Position numbers and translations under genes: made by a program. From Dipylidium caninum (Eukaryota; Platyhelminthes; Cestoda; Cyclophyllidea; Dipylidiidae), in assembly GCA_017562135.1 (NCBI GenBank), contig QEYB01001465.1, positions 25,207 through 89,206 of the forward strand: 64,000 nt of DNA, given 5' to 3'. Under the pieces are notes generated by a model. That model searched no databases. It saw only the letters and a list, made by a program, of their open reading frames with translations, and had not been told where the DNA came from. Positions 23,251 to 36,492 of this stretch are shown here, one piece after another. How positions within the stretch are numbered: the first letter of the stretch is position 1; the number at the start of each line of letters is the position of its first letter.

Positions 23251-26040
23251 TGCACGTTTTGAGGCAGCCACCACCCGCCGCCGCCTGCCTCCCTCCGGTC
23301 CGCCTGCCCTCCCCACCGCCGCCTCGCCGCCCCGCCGCCAAGTCGCGAATGTCAGCCCCTCTTCAATGGCAAATTCAAGGACTTTGTTTGGTCGACTAAT
23401 GGGCGAACCCACGTCAAGAGACGCTTCTTCCCGCTTCCAAATGCGGCACGCGTGGTGGTGGTGGCGGAGGTGGAGAGCCACCTTCATCGAGTGTGTCAAC
23501 TGGTAATAAGCATCATTCGCCACTTCTCACCGTCTCCGTTGGCCTCGCGCCCAAAGTATTCCCCCAGGAGACCCTCGCCCGCCTCCCCTCGGCCCCCACG
23601 GCGGGGTGCGAGGCGCGAGGGGGTCCCGACGCGGCGAGGGACGCTGCAACTGACCAGTCAGGCAGCCCTGGCAAAAGCCGGTGAAATGGCAATACCACTT
23701 TTAACAGTGCCTTTCCACCTTTTTCGCTTTCCCTCCTCCCCCTCCTCCCCCTCCTCCGCTTCCTCCTCCTTCAGCCCGGTCACGTAGACGGGGCATTCGG
23801 AGGCCAGGCGAGAAGGTGGCCGCCAATCTTGCGGGCGGAAATGGCCGTTTAATGCGTGGACGTGATTTTTCTCTGGCCTCGTGCCCCGCGCGCCTCCCGA
23901 GTCGAGCCGCGCGGCGTCCAGCCGCACTGTGTGGAGCGACGCGGACAGTCGTCGAGGCGTTAAAGTGGCCACGGGGCGAGGGGAAGTGTCCGCGTCGGCG
24001 AGGTGGCAAATTGGGGGTTTTTGCCGGGGAGGAAGAGCTCCGGCCACCCGCCTTCTCCGCCCCGCTGCGGGCGGCGCGCCCGAAGACGCGACGAAGACCG
24101 TCCGAGGCCGCGCTTCTACCCCAAAATGCGGGTTGAAGTAAATTTTCGCGCGAACCGACTTCCCGCCCCGGTGGTTGGATGTCGACCGACCTCCTCTTCG
24201 TCCGCCAACACTACCGCGCGGTGCCACTTCTTGCCATTCCGTCCCTGATGTCCGAGGCGCCGTCCGGCGGACGGAGATTGCGCCGACGTAGCCTCCTCCT
24301 CCTCCTCCTCCTCCTCCTGTCCGACGCGTTGGACATTCTGCAGGCTGCGCTATTCGACGAGGCGGTCCGCTGGCCCGTGAGGCTGTGCAGATGGTTTTGA
24401 TGAGCGTTGACCTCATTCCTCCTCCGCCGCGGGGCGCACACGAACGGCCGTCCGACCCCGGGCCCGTGACGGCGTCCCGGGCCGCGCTCTGATTTATTGC
24501 GCCGCCGAGAGTGACTCGACCGGTCGCCCAAACGCCAGCGTGGAAGGCCGAGACGGGGTGGGCAGGTGGAGCGAAGTGGGACGGACGGGCGGGCGGAGGC
24601 GACGCGCGCCCAGGCAGGTCGCAGAGGGGGGATGAAGGAGCGACTGCAGGGGCCCGAGCCGCGCTCCCCCGTCGCTGGTGCCCACGCCGCCCTGCAGTCG
24701 TTTTCGTCGCGTCCCCCGTCTCCAATCCCCGACCTGAACGCGTTGCCGAGAGGGCGGAGACGACCACGCGAGGCCGCTGCCATGACGCGCCTTCGCGGCT
24801 GTGTGGAGGAAGAGGAGGAAGCAGGGAGGGCGGAGGGGGCGGAAGGCGGAGAAGGCGACTTCCCACTGGGCGCCGCGACACGCCATCTGAGCTCCCTCGA
24901 GGCCGCCCTCCGCCCTTCGCGTTGAAGGGATTCTCATCCAAGACGGGGGAAGAGAAGGAACGCCGCTCGGTGTTTTCCCTGAGCCCGAAGAGGGAGAATG
25001 CGGAGGAGAGCGCAGCGGATGCCGTCGAGACGTTCGGGGCGGCAAAGACACGCGCCAGGGGATGGACAGAAGCCCGCAACCGCTCAGAGACCAAGGAACT
25101 CCTCTCGGCCACACGACCGCTCCACCGACCGACCGACCGACCGACCGACTCGAGGGCCACTCGGCGCAGCATTGACAGGTGTGTATTGTTTGGACAAAGG
25201 TGTACACAAAGCATTAGTAAAAATGGCGTCTCCATCCCGCTTCGTACCTGCCCGGGCCGCTTCCACTTCCGCGTTCCCTCGGCCTCGGCCTCTGCCTCTG
25301 CCTCATCCAGGCGTCGGGGAAGTCGCGTCTCCCCGCCGTCCGGTTGTCCACGAATCTGCCACGCCTTCGGGGGCCCCAATTCTGGAAGACCACGCGGGCC
25401 TGCCGTCTCTCCTGCCATGGCATGTGCCTGCGAGGCGCCTCCTGGGGCAGCCGCCCCTTTCGTCGTCGCCGGTCCGTCGGCCACGCGTCCATCCCCCTCG
25501 CGATCGCCGAGCCGAGCGACGAGGCGGTGTCGCCTCCCCTCTCCCTCTCCCGCTCGCGGTAGGGTCGCGTCCTGGCACAACCCGCCTCCTCCTCCTCCTC
25601 CTCCTCCTCCTCCGCGTCTTCGTCGTCCTCGTCGTCAACACTTCCACTCTGGCCATTTTCCCCTTCCTCCTGCCGGCGTCTCTTCTCGCAACTCCTGCAA
25701 CTGCACGTGGAGCGGGGCGTCGAGGGCGAGCGCAAGTCCGACGGACTCGCGCGTCTCCCGGCGACCACATTCACCACAGATCGGAGCCGAGGTCTAAAAC
25801 GCGGAGAGACAGGGGGGAAATCGCGCCTCACCGGGGGCCGCATCGGGCGACGCCTGCAGTCCACCAGCCCGCGGCAATGCCGCGGTCTCCGCGGAGGGGT
25901 GAAGCCTCGGACGAGCGAACGGCTGAAGGCGGGCGGTCTTCGCGACCTAGCGCCCATCGCACAAGGGCGCCTCGCGCGTGCTGGAGGCGGCGACGAGGGT
26001 GGCGGGGGCTGTGATGGAGTGGGCGGGGTCTTGGGACCCT
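23250..26040. other. GC-rich, CpG-dense tract with long open frames on both strands
   Basis: The whole stretch is GC-rich and rich in CpG, with short trinucleotide runs such as (CTC)n at 24295-24318 and (CTC)n near 25590-25612. It keeps a 640-codon frame open on the minus strand (23658-25580) and 428- and 338-codon frames on the plus strand (24511-25797, 24998-26014). The peptides are Arg/Pro/Ser/Gly-rich with no domain. Simultaneous openness on both strands is what low stop-codon frequency predicts. It could be a CpG-rich promoter region or intron. Confidence 0.5.
25122..25148. repeat. (CGAC)n simple repeat
   Basis: CCGA/CGAC tetramers recur in tandem within the GC-rich tract. No function is apparent. 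Confidence 0.7.
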
Positions 26041-26126
26041 TAAAGGGTCGACAATCGAATTCTGGCTTAACTGGAGGACATCTGGGAGCACGCCTTAGAC
26101 AACCGCAACGAAAGCTACAACTTACT

Positions 26127-26228
26127 GTTGACTGCACGAAGTCTTCCCGATCTGCCGACTGGCTAGTCGCTGCTGACGGTGCTGAGCTGTTAGAAGGAGC
26201 AGCAAATTTGTTAAAAGTTGACGCTTTT
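26127..26228 (-). CDS. Candidate upstream exon of the LIM gene
   Basis: A minus-strand open segment ends at a strong donor (ACA|GTAAGT) and starts after a CAG. Read in phase it gives a disordered Ser/Ala peptide (STFNKFAAPSNSSAPSAATS, then QSADREDFVQST). It ends in phase 0, matching the phase-0 start of the LIM exon 6.3 kb downstream. A second frame over the same DNA is open too (26122-26433). The boundary may be off by one base. The link to the LIM exons is inferred only from phase and strand. Confidence 0.35.
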
Positions 26229-27016
26229 CTGCGCTCAAATTGTGCAGGGGATTACTGGAAGATGAGGCGGATGGACCTGGTGTCCCTGATGGCTCACTGT
26301 CGGGTTTATCGGCATTCTTAAAATTAACCAATCGGAGACAACTTTTGGGCATTAAATACTGGGCAGAAGGGCGGGGGAGCGGGGGGTGCGGGGCGTACAA
26401 AAAGAGAGACTCTGTCGGGTGCTTCATAAGCAATCGGCCCTCACCTGCGACATCCTCTGTGCGCGTCGCCGTGCCGTCGAATGTCGACTGAACGGCGAGG
26501 AAATCGATCCTCTGATGACATTCAAATTGTCACAATCGATCAGCTGATCGGATCAGCTGAGGGCGGTGGTGTGGGGGGCGGGGGACGGCGGCTGTTGGCG
26601 GTGTCGAGACCTCGGCGACGCGACCAACTGCGAGTCGAGCAACTTTTCTCGGAGGAAAATGTCATCTAAGCGGGTTTATCGTCGCCTTTCACACCCCTCC
26701 CGTTTGACCGCAATTTTACCCTCGAGGCAATTTTGGACGGGGGGGGGAGGGGAGGGGGGAGCGTGAGAGATGCAGGAGGCCTCGTCCCGCGAAACGCCAG
26801 CTCTCGCTGAAGTCATTGCGATCCACGCGACTGGGTCGACAGGTCGCAGGGGTCGCGGGTGGCGGTAAGGAAGCGGAAATGAGGCGGCCGCCAGTCCTCT
26901 CCACACACGCACACACACTCAGGCAAAGTACTTCGAGGGCTTCGCGCAGTTGCACTTTCCCATCCGCCGTCTCCCTCGTGTATCAGGCAATGCTTTCGCG
27001 AGGACGGGCACAGTTG

Positions 27017-27040
27017 GAGAGAGAGAGAGAGAGAGAGAGA
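27017..27040. repeat. (GA)n microsatellite
   Basis: Uninterrupted GA dinucleotides between the LIM-gene and mL66 exons. It is a simple repeat. Confidence 0.85.
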
Positions 27041-27187
27041 CGAGGTTAAGGGGAGTGCACTGATGTGAGCGCCCCCTGCCTATTTCCAGTGTAATGAATT
27101 TCTCGCCGCCAACCGAGGGCAAAATTGCCCTCGTCTCCCACCTCCAAGCCGCCAGGTTCGCGGATGCACATATACGAGGGTTATGCT

Positions 27188-28045
27188 TTAAACACACAAC
27201 CCAGACACGGGCGGTCGAAGGGCGTGAAAAGGTGCCCAAAGACCAGGCGGTGGTTCTGGTTAAAAATTACCTCACAATTATATTTTAAAAAATGGGATTT
27301 GATTCGACTTGACTTTATGTACATGCTCGAGGGGAGGGTGGAGAGATCAGTCTCATTTGGGGGGTTTATATTTGGGGGTAATTTTAGAAAATGTCGGTAA
27401 CCCTATTATATCGCTGTCGTAGTAGACATTCTTCACGTGAGGCCCCCGCGATTTGTATGTGTGTTTCCCATCGGCGTCGATAGATATGGGAAGGAGGCCT
27501 AAACGACGGTTACAAGAAAGAGATTGAAAAACGTTCTACTGTGCATATTTAAGTAGTATTTCTAACAGTGTACCTGCATTCTGAGCTCGCTCGATTAGCA
27601 TTTCCACATAAAGTTGGGTGCCCACAGCCAAACCAGTGACTTCCCGCGGCAAAATGGTTCCATCGGGACGGAGAAATTGACTCAGAATGAGTACGTCGGT
27701 GTGGCGTAATTTCAGGTTTAAACGAATAATGGGGTCTTTTATACGTGGGTCGCCGAGACCAACCATATCAAGGAGAGATGGGGAGCGCGTTCCGATTTGC
27801 AAGGAATTCCCTCATACTAGACATAATAAAATTGTAAAATCAGAACTTCCAAATAAATCTTACGGTCGTAATATTGCCATCCTCTGTCCTTTTTACTAAA
27901 ACGACCAGGAAGTAGAGATTAAAATCGTAGGCAAAAAGATACAGCAAAACAAAAAACGCTTACTTTCTTTTCTGAACAGTCTGGATGATGTGCCAAAACA
28001 CCTTTTAAGAGTAAGGGCTCGAAGTTGAGGTATGAAATTCATCAT
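27188..28045 (-). CDS. MRPS18A: Mitochondrial ribosomal protein mL66 (S18a type), frame-broken
   Basis: Product is a bS18-family protein of the mitoribosome (MRPS18A, now mL66). Minus-strand exons are 27964-28045 (a start MMNFIPQLRALTLKRC that looks like a mitochondrial presequence), 27864-27895, and 27574-27816. A doubtful last exon is 27188-27255. Family-like blocks are TEDGNITTYEG at the second junction and LKLRHTDVLILSQF plus GTILPREVTGL in exon 3. The frame entering exon 3 does not match the frame of these last blocks. Reading CGCGC at 27785-27789 as CGC would restore it, so a 2 nt insertion is inferred. The Cys residues usually seen in this family (a CPxC pair and a later GLC) are replaced here. 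If the doubtful last exon is wrong, the protein ends after NAGTLLEILLKYAQ at 27536. Confidence 0.78.
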
Positions 28046-31000
28046 TTTCTAAAGATTAAGTCGATATTGCATAGGAAATGGCACAAGAAGCCAAATACGC
28101 AAAAATTCGATTAAGACTACGGCGGAAGCGTAAATGGTGAGTCAACTACGACAGCTGCAAAGAGGTATGAACCTCAAATAATGAATATTGTTAGAAAGAG
28201 GGACATATTCGAGCGAGACACAGTGAGCAATTAGACTTTAATGAGTAAAAAGTGAAGGGGAAAGTGAATATTTAGGTGAATAAGACGACAACGAGCAAGG
28301 TACCCTGACAGGCTCTGAAATAACACGCCCACGACTTTCGAATAGGCGGCGTGCCTCTGAGTAATTCAAACGGATATAAGTCAGGAAATATATCTTTGTT
28401 TGTTAGTAAGCTATAACATCCGCTATAAAGAAATATTTTTATGCTACTTTTTAACGCTTGAATACGGATTAATTAGGTGACATTGATGCGGCTTGATAGA
28501 GTCCACTTCATCTCCATTCTTTAGATTAGGTTCATTTTTATTGTAGTCAACGCAATTTCTGTGTCAAGTATACCCCAAGAGTATGTCTTCTAATTTTATT
28601 TGTGTCTAAACCGGCAGGGTACCTTCTTGCCCTTGTTTATGTTCTTCATTAGTACCTTACCAATTTATTCACACGTTCCGCCAGTAATCGATGGCCAGGC
28701 GACAAGGCTCTGGCCGCGCGGGCTCAGAGCAAACCGTTTGTGCCGTCGGTTGCAGCGGCTGCCTCTTGTCACCGTTAGCACCCGCCAGTCTTGAACATGT
28801 GGACTTATAAAATATGGCACATTACTCTCTGTCGCAATGAGCCTGGGAGACCGACACGACCATGCAGTCAAGTCGTGAACCCCTGCCATAAAAAGGTCAA
28901 CAACCCAGACCTTCATCAGTTAACAGAACCGGAAAAATACTACCATATTCCCACTTTGGTTTGTAACAGGAATACATCAATTGCCTCTCCTTAGAGATTT
29001 TGGAGAAATGATACTACTGCGACGTCACCATGATCGTAATGTCCCTTAAGAAGTGACTTCATGGACTCAGGCATTACAAAATATTTGGATATCAAACACT
29101 CGCAGAGATCTGGGTTGAAGCTTCGACATAAAGAAAGGAAAAGCCTTGAAATTTCAAAAAGTCATAATCTTTCATCTTATTTGGTTATGTAGGTTACAAA
29201 GCAGGGACACCCTCAAATCGGTCATCATCACCTGACTGATATTTTAATGTGTCACTTTATTAACTGTAGGGTCTTGAAAGATCTCTCCTCTCCTTTGTAT
29301 CATAGACTAATGCCCACTAGGAAGGCTTGCAACCCACAGACGCTAGTCTCCTCCACTTCGTCCTCCTACACAACTTCTATTCTACCCGGACGCCTCATGG
29401 ACACTCCCACCGGCGGCCAAGTGACTGAGGCAGCTCGAAACGCAGAACTCCATTTCTTCGTATGCTACCTAACCGGCGCACAATTTGGAGGTCGTTGAAA
29501 CCTCTTTCGTCAGCCACACATGCAAGGGTGTTGATTGCGCTCGCGTGTACCAACCTGTACCGATTGTTGATGATGTGACTTTCCTGTCAAGGCAAAAAAG
29601 ACAAAATACTGTCGGGGTATGCTGACGACTTCAAACACAAGACACCGCAGTCTGTGTGGTCTTTCGCCAATTAGATGTCAAGCAAGGAGGCGCGAAAGGT
29701 TCAAAAGCTGCCAAAGCACGGGGGTACATAAGGGCTGCAGCGATTTTGCCAACTTCCTGTTGCCCAACAAATTACTCTCATACTTCTCCAACCGGAGGCG
29801 ATAAACGTCCCTCGTAACACTGGAGCACGTACTGCTTCCACGAATGCCTCACCGGTACTGCTTAGGTCTTTCTGCGTCCAACAGCCTGGACGACGAATCT
29901 CCTTGACGCCCTTCTTTCTGGCCCGGAGTGGAGCATGCCACGCTTTCGTCAGCCCCGCGATGTCTCTGGCGCCCGAGTGAGGAGAGAACGTCCACCGACC
30001 CGGTCATCTGGCCGGCAATCGACTTTGCGTCAGTTGTCAATATCTCCCTGCGAAGTGTGCGTTTACGTCGACGGTCCACTGTGGTGCAGCGCCAAGGGCA
30101 TGCGCACTCTTTGATGGTTGAGGCGGCTGACGCAAGATTCACTGGCCAGCGGGTCCCCCGAATGCACGCTCACACACACAAGCAGTCTTCGGGACTCCTC
30201 GCCCCTGTGAAGTAACATCGGTTATGTTGACGATGTTGCCGTCAGGAAGGCAACTTTGGCGGCAGTCTTCGTGACATCGTCGGCATCGTCTCGAAAGTTG
30301 GTGACAGTGGCACAGAGTGGGGCGGGGCCACGCCACTCACGCCTGGAGGGGCAAGTCGAGGGCGTCTGTGGTCCACGGGGGGGCCGGAGACTGGTTGGCC
30401 GCGGACACGTGGGAGGCGGGCGGCGCGATTGGTCAACCTCTGATGCCGCCTTCCGAGAATGGACGCCGCCACCGCCCCCATTCGACAAGGTGAACTCGGT
30501 GACTTTAATGCGGGGGGATTAAAAAAGCGACGTGGCAAAGAGCCCACCTGAGACAGCTCGGGCGGCGTTGTGTTAAATCCTTCCATTGTGTAAATGGCAA
30601 ACACGAGTCACGCGAGGCGCCACGTCGTCTCTCACGCCTCCCTCGGAAAGGCAAGTAGTCCCGTCAGGCCACTTGGCCGCCTCGGCGGCAGTCGGACAAC
30701 TGTACACGTTTAAGGCAGCCCAAAAGCCAGACAAACACACACACACACACACAGACCGACAGGCAGACAGACAAATGCGCGTAGAGCGTTCACGTGATCA
30801 AATGAAAATGTGCATCCCACAAACACACACACACACTGAAACACGTACAAAAGTGGACATGCATCTCGTGTCCGCGGTCTGCCTCGCGTACCCGTCCATA
30901 AATCACTGACGCCTCTCCTCAAATCGGCCGACTCCGTGTGTGTGTGTGGATGCGTGTTTTTGTTTGGCGCAGGTTGTCTAGGCAAATCTCGCACCCGGCG

Positions 31001-34000
31001 ACTGTTCCTTCGCCCGGTTAAACAAAAAATTCTGCGCACATTGATGATTCACTCACTCACACACACACGAACACACACACAAGCCCCGACGGATGACTTG
31101 TGTCGCACCCGGAAGCCAATTGTTCGCTTTCACACCTCCGCCCTCTCTCCTGCGCAAGTCTTCTCTCCGTGCCCTCCCTGTCCCTGAAGACCAACAACCC
31201 CGGGAAGGTGGGAATCTCCCTGAGAGACACGACGATTTACACTCCTCGAGATTGACAAATGGGCAATTTTTTAACTATTAGTGGATTTTCTCTCCCCCCA
31301 CCCACCCACCCACCCATCTTCTTTTCTCATCCCTCGGGCAACAGGAGAGCCCCGCAATTACGTTCTCCCCGTTGTCGGCTGAGGTGGACGAGGGTGTCTT
31401 GGCTGTGGTGCGCAAAACCACACCAGACAGCCAAACGGTGAATGCGTGTATGCACGCAAAGGGGTGTAGGGAAAGCCCGTCTGTCTAGCCCCATTAACGT
31501 ATCGTCCCCAGTCCCACCGGACACTCCGACGGTGTCCGCCGCCAGACCTTGGCTGTGGGCGGAATTTGTGTCAAGGTTCCACAAATGTTCTGTGGCAGTG
31601 TCCCTCAAGTTTAACATTTAAGTGGACGGGCCTTCCTAGTCCCCATCATTTGGGTCAAATAGATTTCCCCTTGTGGTAGACCATCGCATGACATTTTGAA
31701 CGAGGAGCTTGAAAGTCGACAGGAACACCCGCCGACTCTTCTAATAACGAGCAACAGACTCTAAACTACAATTATCAAACTCACGTAAACCAAGTTCAAC
31801 TTGAGTTGGGTGAAAGTGAAAAGAAAACAGAACACTTACACAAAAAAGACATTCTTGTAGTATCGCTGAAACACGTTTCCCGGCTGTTGTTAGGGCGATA
31901 ACGAGAACTGGACGGTGGGTTGGAGACGAGACTAACGCAGCTGCATTGTAAGACACCATTTTTATTCATAAATCTGAACTTACAAGTGCGCAATATGGTA
32001 ATAACCTCGGCGCCCGTTGTCGTCATTAGTCTAAAAGTTGCCTTGTCACATAAAATGTCTAGGACGGTGGAGGCTGATCACCTTGTACTTTTAATGGAAG
32101 GACCCCCTGCCTCGATGTGCCATTATCAGCCCCCCCCCTCCCCTATTTTCACCCAATTTCAAGTGGTCGCAGAAGAGGATCAATTGAAGCCTGAACTGAT
32201 TCCCCACAATTTGTCTTAATTCCGTGGTATTCCTGAAAAGTGACTATCGCATGGGATCGGGCCACTACTGCTGCATGCAGTTCATTGGCTATCCACCGGC
32301 CAATTAGCATTCAGTTCCCCATGGCGACCGCGACTCAGATCACGTTAAGTGCACGAATCGAGTTCTCATCGATTTCCAGTGGTGACTCACACACTTGGAA
32401 GAGAGTGCAGCTTCAACATGGCTGGTTCGGGACTGAGGAAATCCTACCTGTTAAGGCAGGGGAATTTGCCCCTCCTCCGCTGTGGGGCGTCACAAAAGCA
32501 TCAACACGGCTCCAATAGCCGCCTATCCGACTAACTAGTTTGCCGACAACAGCTTTTGGCGGCGATGTTTGCGTGTCCAGAAATCGTGCTAGGCTGCGTT
32601 AATCCTTTTTCTTCCTCCTCGCCTCGCATACCGCGTAAGTCTTGGCACAGCGAGTCTCCTCTGTGTACCAACTAACGCCATGCTCTGTATCGGAGTGGTC
32701 GATGGCCAGAATGATAAAAAGTAACTGCTGAGAGTTCATTTTCCTCTCTTTATTTTCTGATTGTACCTGACCCAAAAGATGCATTTGTGGCAGAAAGAGG
32801 TAACGTATTAACGTGGAGTCATGTGAGAAGCGAGAATAACGAACGAATGCTGATTTAAATTGAAAACAAATCAGAAGACTCGTGATGAGTTGGTTTCAGG
32901 TACGGAAAGTGTAAATCTGCAAGAGTGGTAAACGCCTTTTCTCCTCAACACAAATGTCATCACTTCCGAAGTGGCTTAAGATGCTGAAAAAGTGAAACCC
33001 AAATATATCTAAAATCACACAATTGCGGTGGAGAAAAGGATTCATCCGTGCCGCCGAAGACCCGAGACGAGAATAGGCCAGGCGGAGGAAGTGGTGAAAA
33101 GGGTGACCTGCATTAGCAGGAGGTGGATATCGACAGCGAACGAGTTCTGTGGTGGTAAGCCTTTTCCGCCTGGACTTTTTGATCAGAGTGGAACTGCAAA
33201 ATTCTCCCTGAGGCTTGAGGGGACTTCAACCCCTCGGCTGAGTCCTTCACTATCCCAGTCGAGAACCGTTTACCTGTTAAGATCACCTATTTGTGTCTCT
33301 TCCGGACCATGAGTGGATCTCTCTGATCAACGCCACAAGTCCCATCCAAGGATAATGGAGAACTTTTGAAGATGGGCATTTGTTGGGTTCCAGAATGATT
33401 GGCTCGTGAAGGAGGCGATAGTAATGGCGATAGATTTTGTCTTCCACTTCTGGTTATTCCCGAAGTCTGCGAGACTGTCTATTAATCGCTGGAAGCAGGA
33501 ACCAACGACCGGCATACAGAACGACTGTCGATATTGTGTTTTTCGAAGCGTTTTTTCATACACGGCCAAGAATGTCTCTACATTTTGACGAAATTCATGG
33601 CGCCTATTATGCGTATACAAGAGAAGATACCCCCAGAGCATTGGGACTCGCTTCTAGGCCACCTCTCTGTTCCGATTCACTCCAAATCATCTTTATCCCC
33701 CACCGCGGGAGGCAGAGAATGCCCAAAACAGGGGCATTGGAAGAAACAAAACTACTACAGTCATTCTGCGTCCGCAGACGAGGTGTTGCTTTGCCAGGGC
33801 TGAGGGACGCTGCCACCTACACGTCGAATTATCAAGCCACTGGTAGCTGCTCCTGTTGTTGGAAAGTGAATTAAGTCAAGACCAAGTGGTGACAGAGACT
33901 TAGCCATTCTACATTTGCACACACTATGCAACCCTTGTTTATCACAAACAACTTAAAAAGCACAATGTTTGGCAGAGTCAAGTTTCTATTTTTTGACTGA

Positions 34001-36492
34001 TGCGCCCGTTGGCAGGGGGGACAAGGAGTTGTGCATTGTCGCCTTCAAAGGAAATATGCTCTGCCTCAGTCGCCTTCATGCCTCCCCCCACCGTGGAGAG
34101 GCGGGAGGTGTGTTCTTTCCTGACAAGAACGCCCCCCACTGACAATTCATTGCTTTTGTCGCGACTTCACCTCGATTGACGGGAGAAGACGTCAGCCGCT
34201 CAATGAGGTAAGTTGACACCCTTCTGAGGACCAGTTCAAATCACCTTTACACCCGAATGCATTTAGTAAGACCATTCGCACACACGAGGAGGATGTACTT
34301 CGGATTATTTGCTAACACTTCATTGACAAAGAGATGTGTCCACTAAACATCAGTGGCAGGTTAGAGGTATACTTTTTTCTTAGTCCTGTTTTTTAATCCT
34401 TAAGTTTCTTGCTCTGCTCTACTTCCAGGCTTACGCCACACACCACACACACGTCACTGAGAGGAGCTTAAGCATCCCCTTCTACGAGCATTGTCACTGA
34501 GGGAGAACTCTGTGACACCTTCTTGGCACGAGATTATCCCTTCTGCGTTATCTTGTCTCCAGTCAACGAACCCTGTGACATCCTTCTTCCATGGAAACGG
34601 AGGTTGCCCGCAATGATTACAGTCGCGTCGGATGGAGTCGGCGCATGAAGATTCTTACACAATGTGGTTGGGAGATGGACTTCAAGGCTATCACAGGCAG
34701 GGATCACCTTTACCCTCGTGGATTAGATTGAAGGCCTTCAAATCAGCAACTTCTGGTACTGCACTTCATTCACAGGCACTCAGCGGGTCGTCTTCCCCTC
34801 CCCTCCCCTCCCCTCTCATCGAGAATGGGGAATTTCGTGAACAGACCGGAGAGTCAATAGTGAGGGAGCACTTGGGAAACAGACAATGGCATCTGGACTG
34901 GATTCCCAGTGGAGACGTATTTTGCTATTCGCCAAAACAATCTCGTCTAGTTTTAATTTATGCTGACTGCAGTTGAAACATATTTCCTAAAGTTGGGCAA
35001 GTCGAAGACTGACGGAATGTACACACCAGGGCGAGGGTCAAGAGGCCTCCAGATGGTGATCACGTAGAAGTGAAATTCAAATATTTGCCTTTATAACATC
35101 CTCTCCATGTCAATTCTCAGTCTGTCTAGGTCTAAAAGAAGGCACTTAGGGAGTCGGCACGATAGGCTGCTTATCTAAATGACTCAACGGGGCTGGCGAA
35201 GTTGACCTCTAACCCTTTTCCCGATTGGTTGACTCTTTCACAAGGCACAATTTGGTCTACACAGCCCCTTGATCGCCTTGGTTTGCAGTCGGGTGTGCGG
35301 AACACCACGGTCTATTCATTTTCGCTGGAACGATGCTGATGACGTACAGTCAGTGAATTGTGAACTTTTAATTGTCTCTCTCTCTCTCTCTCTCCCCAGT
35401 TCGGGTTCCGCCCGCTACTGTGTGGGCTAGTGTGTGTACGTACACATGTTTGCGTGTGCATTTGTTGGTTGAATTTTGTACGAGCCGGGAATTAGGCAGC
35501 ATTGTGGTCTCGGCAGTTCTGAAAGTCCGCCCGATTTGACAAACGTCAAGTGAATAGTCCACTCAGCCTGGAAGGATCTTCTCTCCTGTCGGGGAGCGAA
35601 GAAGTCTCCTGAAGTCCTAATAGCGGCTTTTTAACCTTCTCATTCCTCTTGAAACGAAGGGAATTTTTCCGCACTAAGGAAACACCACAGTGGATGCGGC
35701 TGCTGGCGCAATGACCCAAGTGATAGACAATGGAGCGATCCCCGGCGCTGCTACTCTCCACTCAAGGAATGCTGAAAATGTGGACATGGAGCGAGAAGAG
35801 GAAGAACCGAGCGTGTGGGGAGGTGGATGGGGGGCCAGGACGACGACTGTTCCCGTGTGAATCGGCGGCCGAGGCAGACTGGCTGCTCCAGTTCAAACAG
35901 CGCCGGAATTCAGCGCCGCTGAGTCACCCGCGCCAGGGCCAAAGCAGGCAGTGAAGGAGCTGCCATGCGGCGAATAGGCGCGGAATTGTGAAAAGCCGAC
36001 TGCTCTTTCGTACCCGACGACCCAGTTAAACACCGACCCGGATACCACCTTCGGGCCGAAGTAGAAAAAAGCCTAACATGCGAGGCAGCCACTCGTCCGT
36101 GCACACGCGTTTTCGGGGGGTTTGGAAGGGGACGTCGGTGTCGAGGCAAGGCGCGCTGGCCCCACGGACAAGGCTCCACCTCGAGTGCCCTTTCCTCCTC
36201 CCCCCCCATGCCACTCATAACAGCGCTTGGACTAAATTGTCGTTCAAATGTTGTGTTCATTGGCGCCACGGCTACTCGAGCACGTGACAAATTTGTCAGC
36301 GCTCGTGGGGGGAAAGTGAGTGTTTTTAGTGAGGGGTGGAGACAGGTCGAGGAAAGGGGGGTCTTTGTTTTAATTTAACATCCCCAGTTTAGAGGGAAGA
36401 AGTGGCGACCCACTTTGATCAACAGACTCGGCCGTGTCGTGTCTCCCACTAAATCTTGTCACTTATTCTGCTGCTGTACTATTGTGAAATTC
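28046..36492. other. Long gene-poor region
   Basis: About 8.4 kb holds no exon chain I can support. It could be intergenic or contain 5' exons of the receptor-like gene at 37 kb, but no DNA-binding-domain signature was found on the plus strand. It holds CA microsatellites near 30736-30752 and 31058-31080, and a (TC)n run at 35374-35394. Confidence 0.5.
35374..35394. repeat. (TC)n microsatellite
   Basis: Uninterrupted CT/TC dinucleotides. It is a simple repeat. Confidence 0.85.

Noticed and set aside
23658..25580. 640-codon minus-strand open frame
   Set aside because: Arg/Pro/Ser/Gly-rich throughout with no domain; the opposite strand is open as well; the composition of the DNA explains it.
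24511..26014. 428- and 338-codon plus-strand frames
   Set aside because: They overlap each other and the minus-strand frame. The peptides are low in complexity with no recognisable motif.
27574..28045. Direct splicing of mL66 exon 1 to 27810, skipping 27864-27895
   Set aside because: It keeps a frame, but loses the conserved EDGNITTYEG segment that joins exons 2 and 3 in phase.
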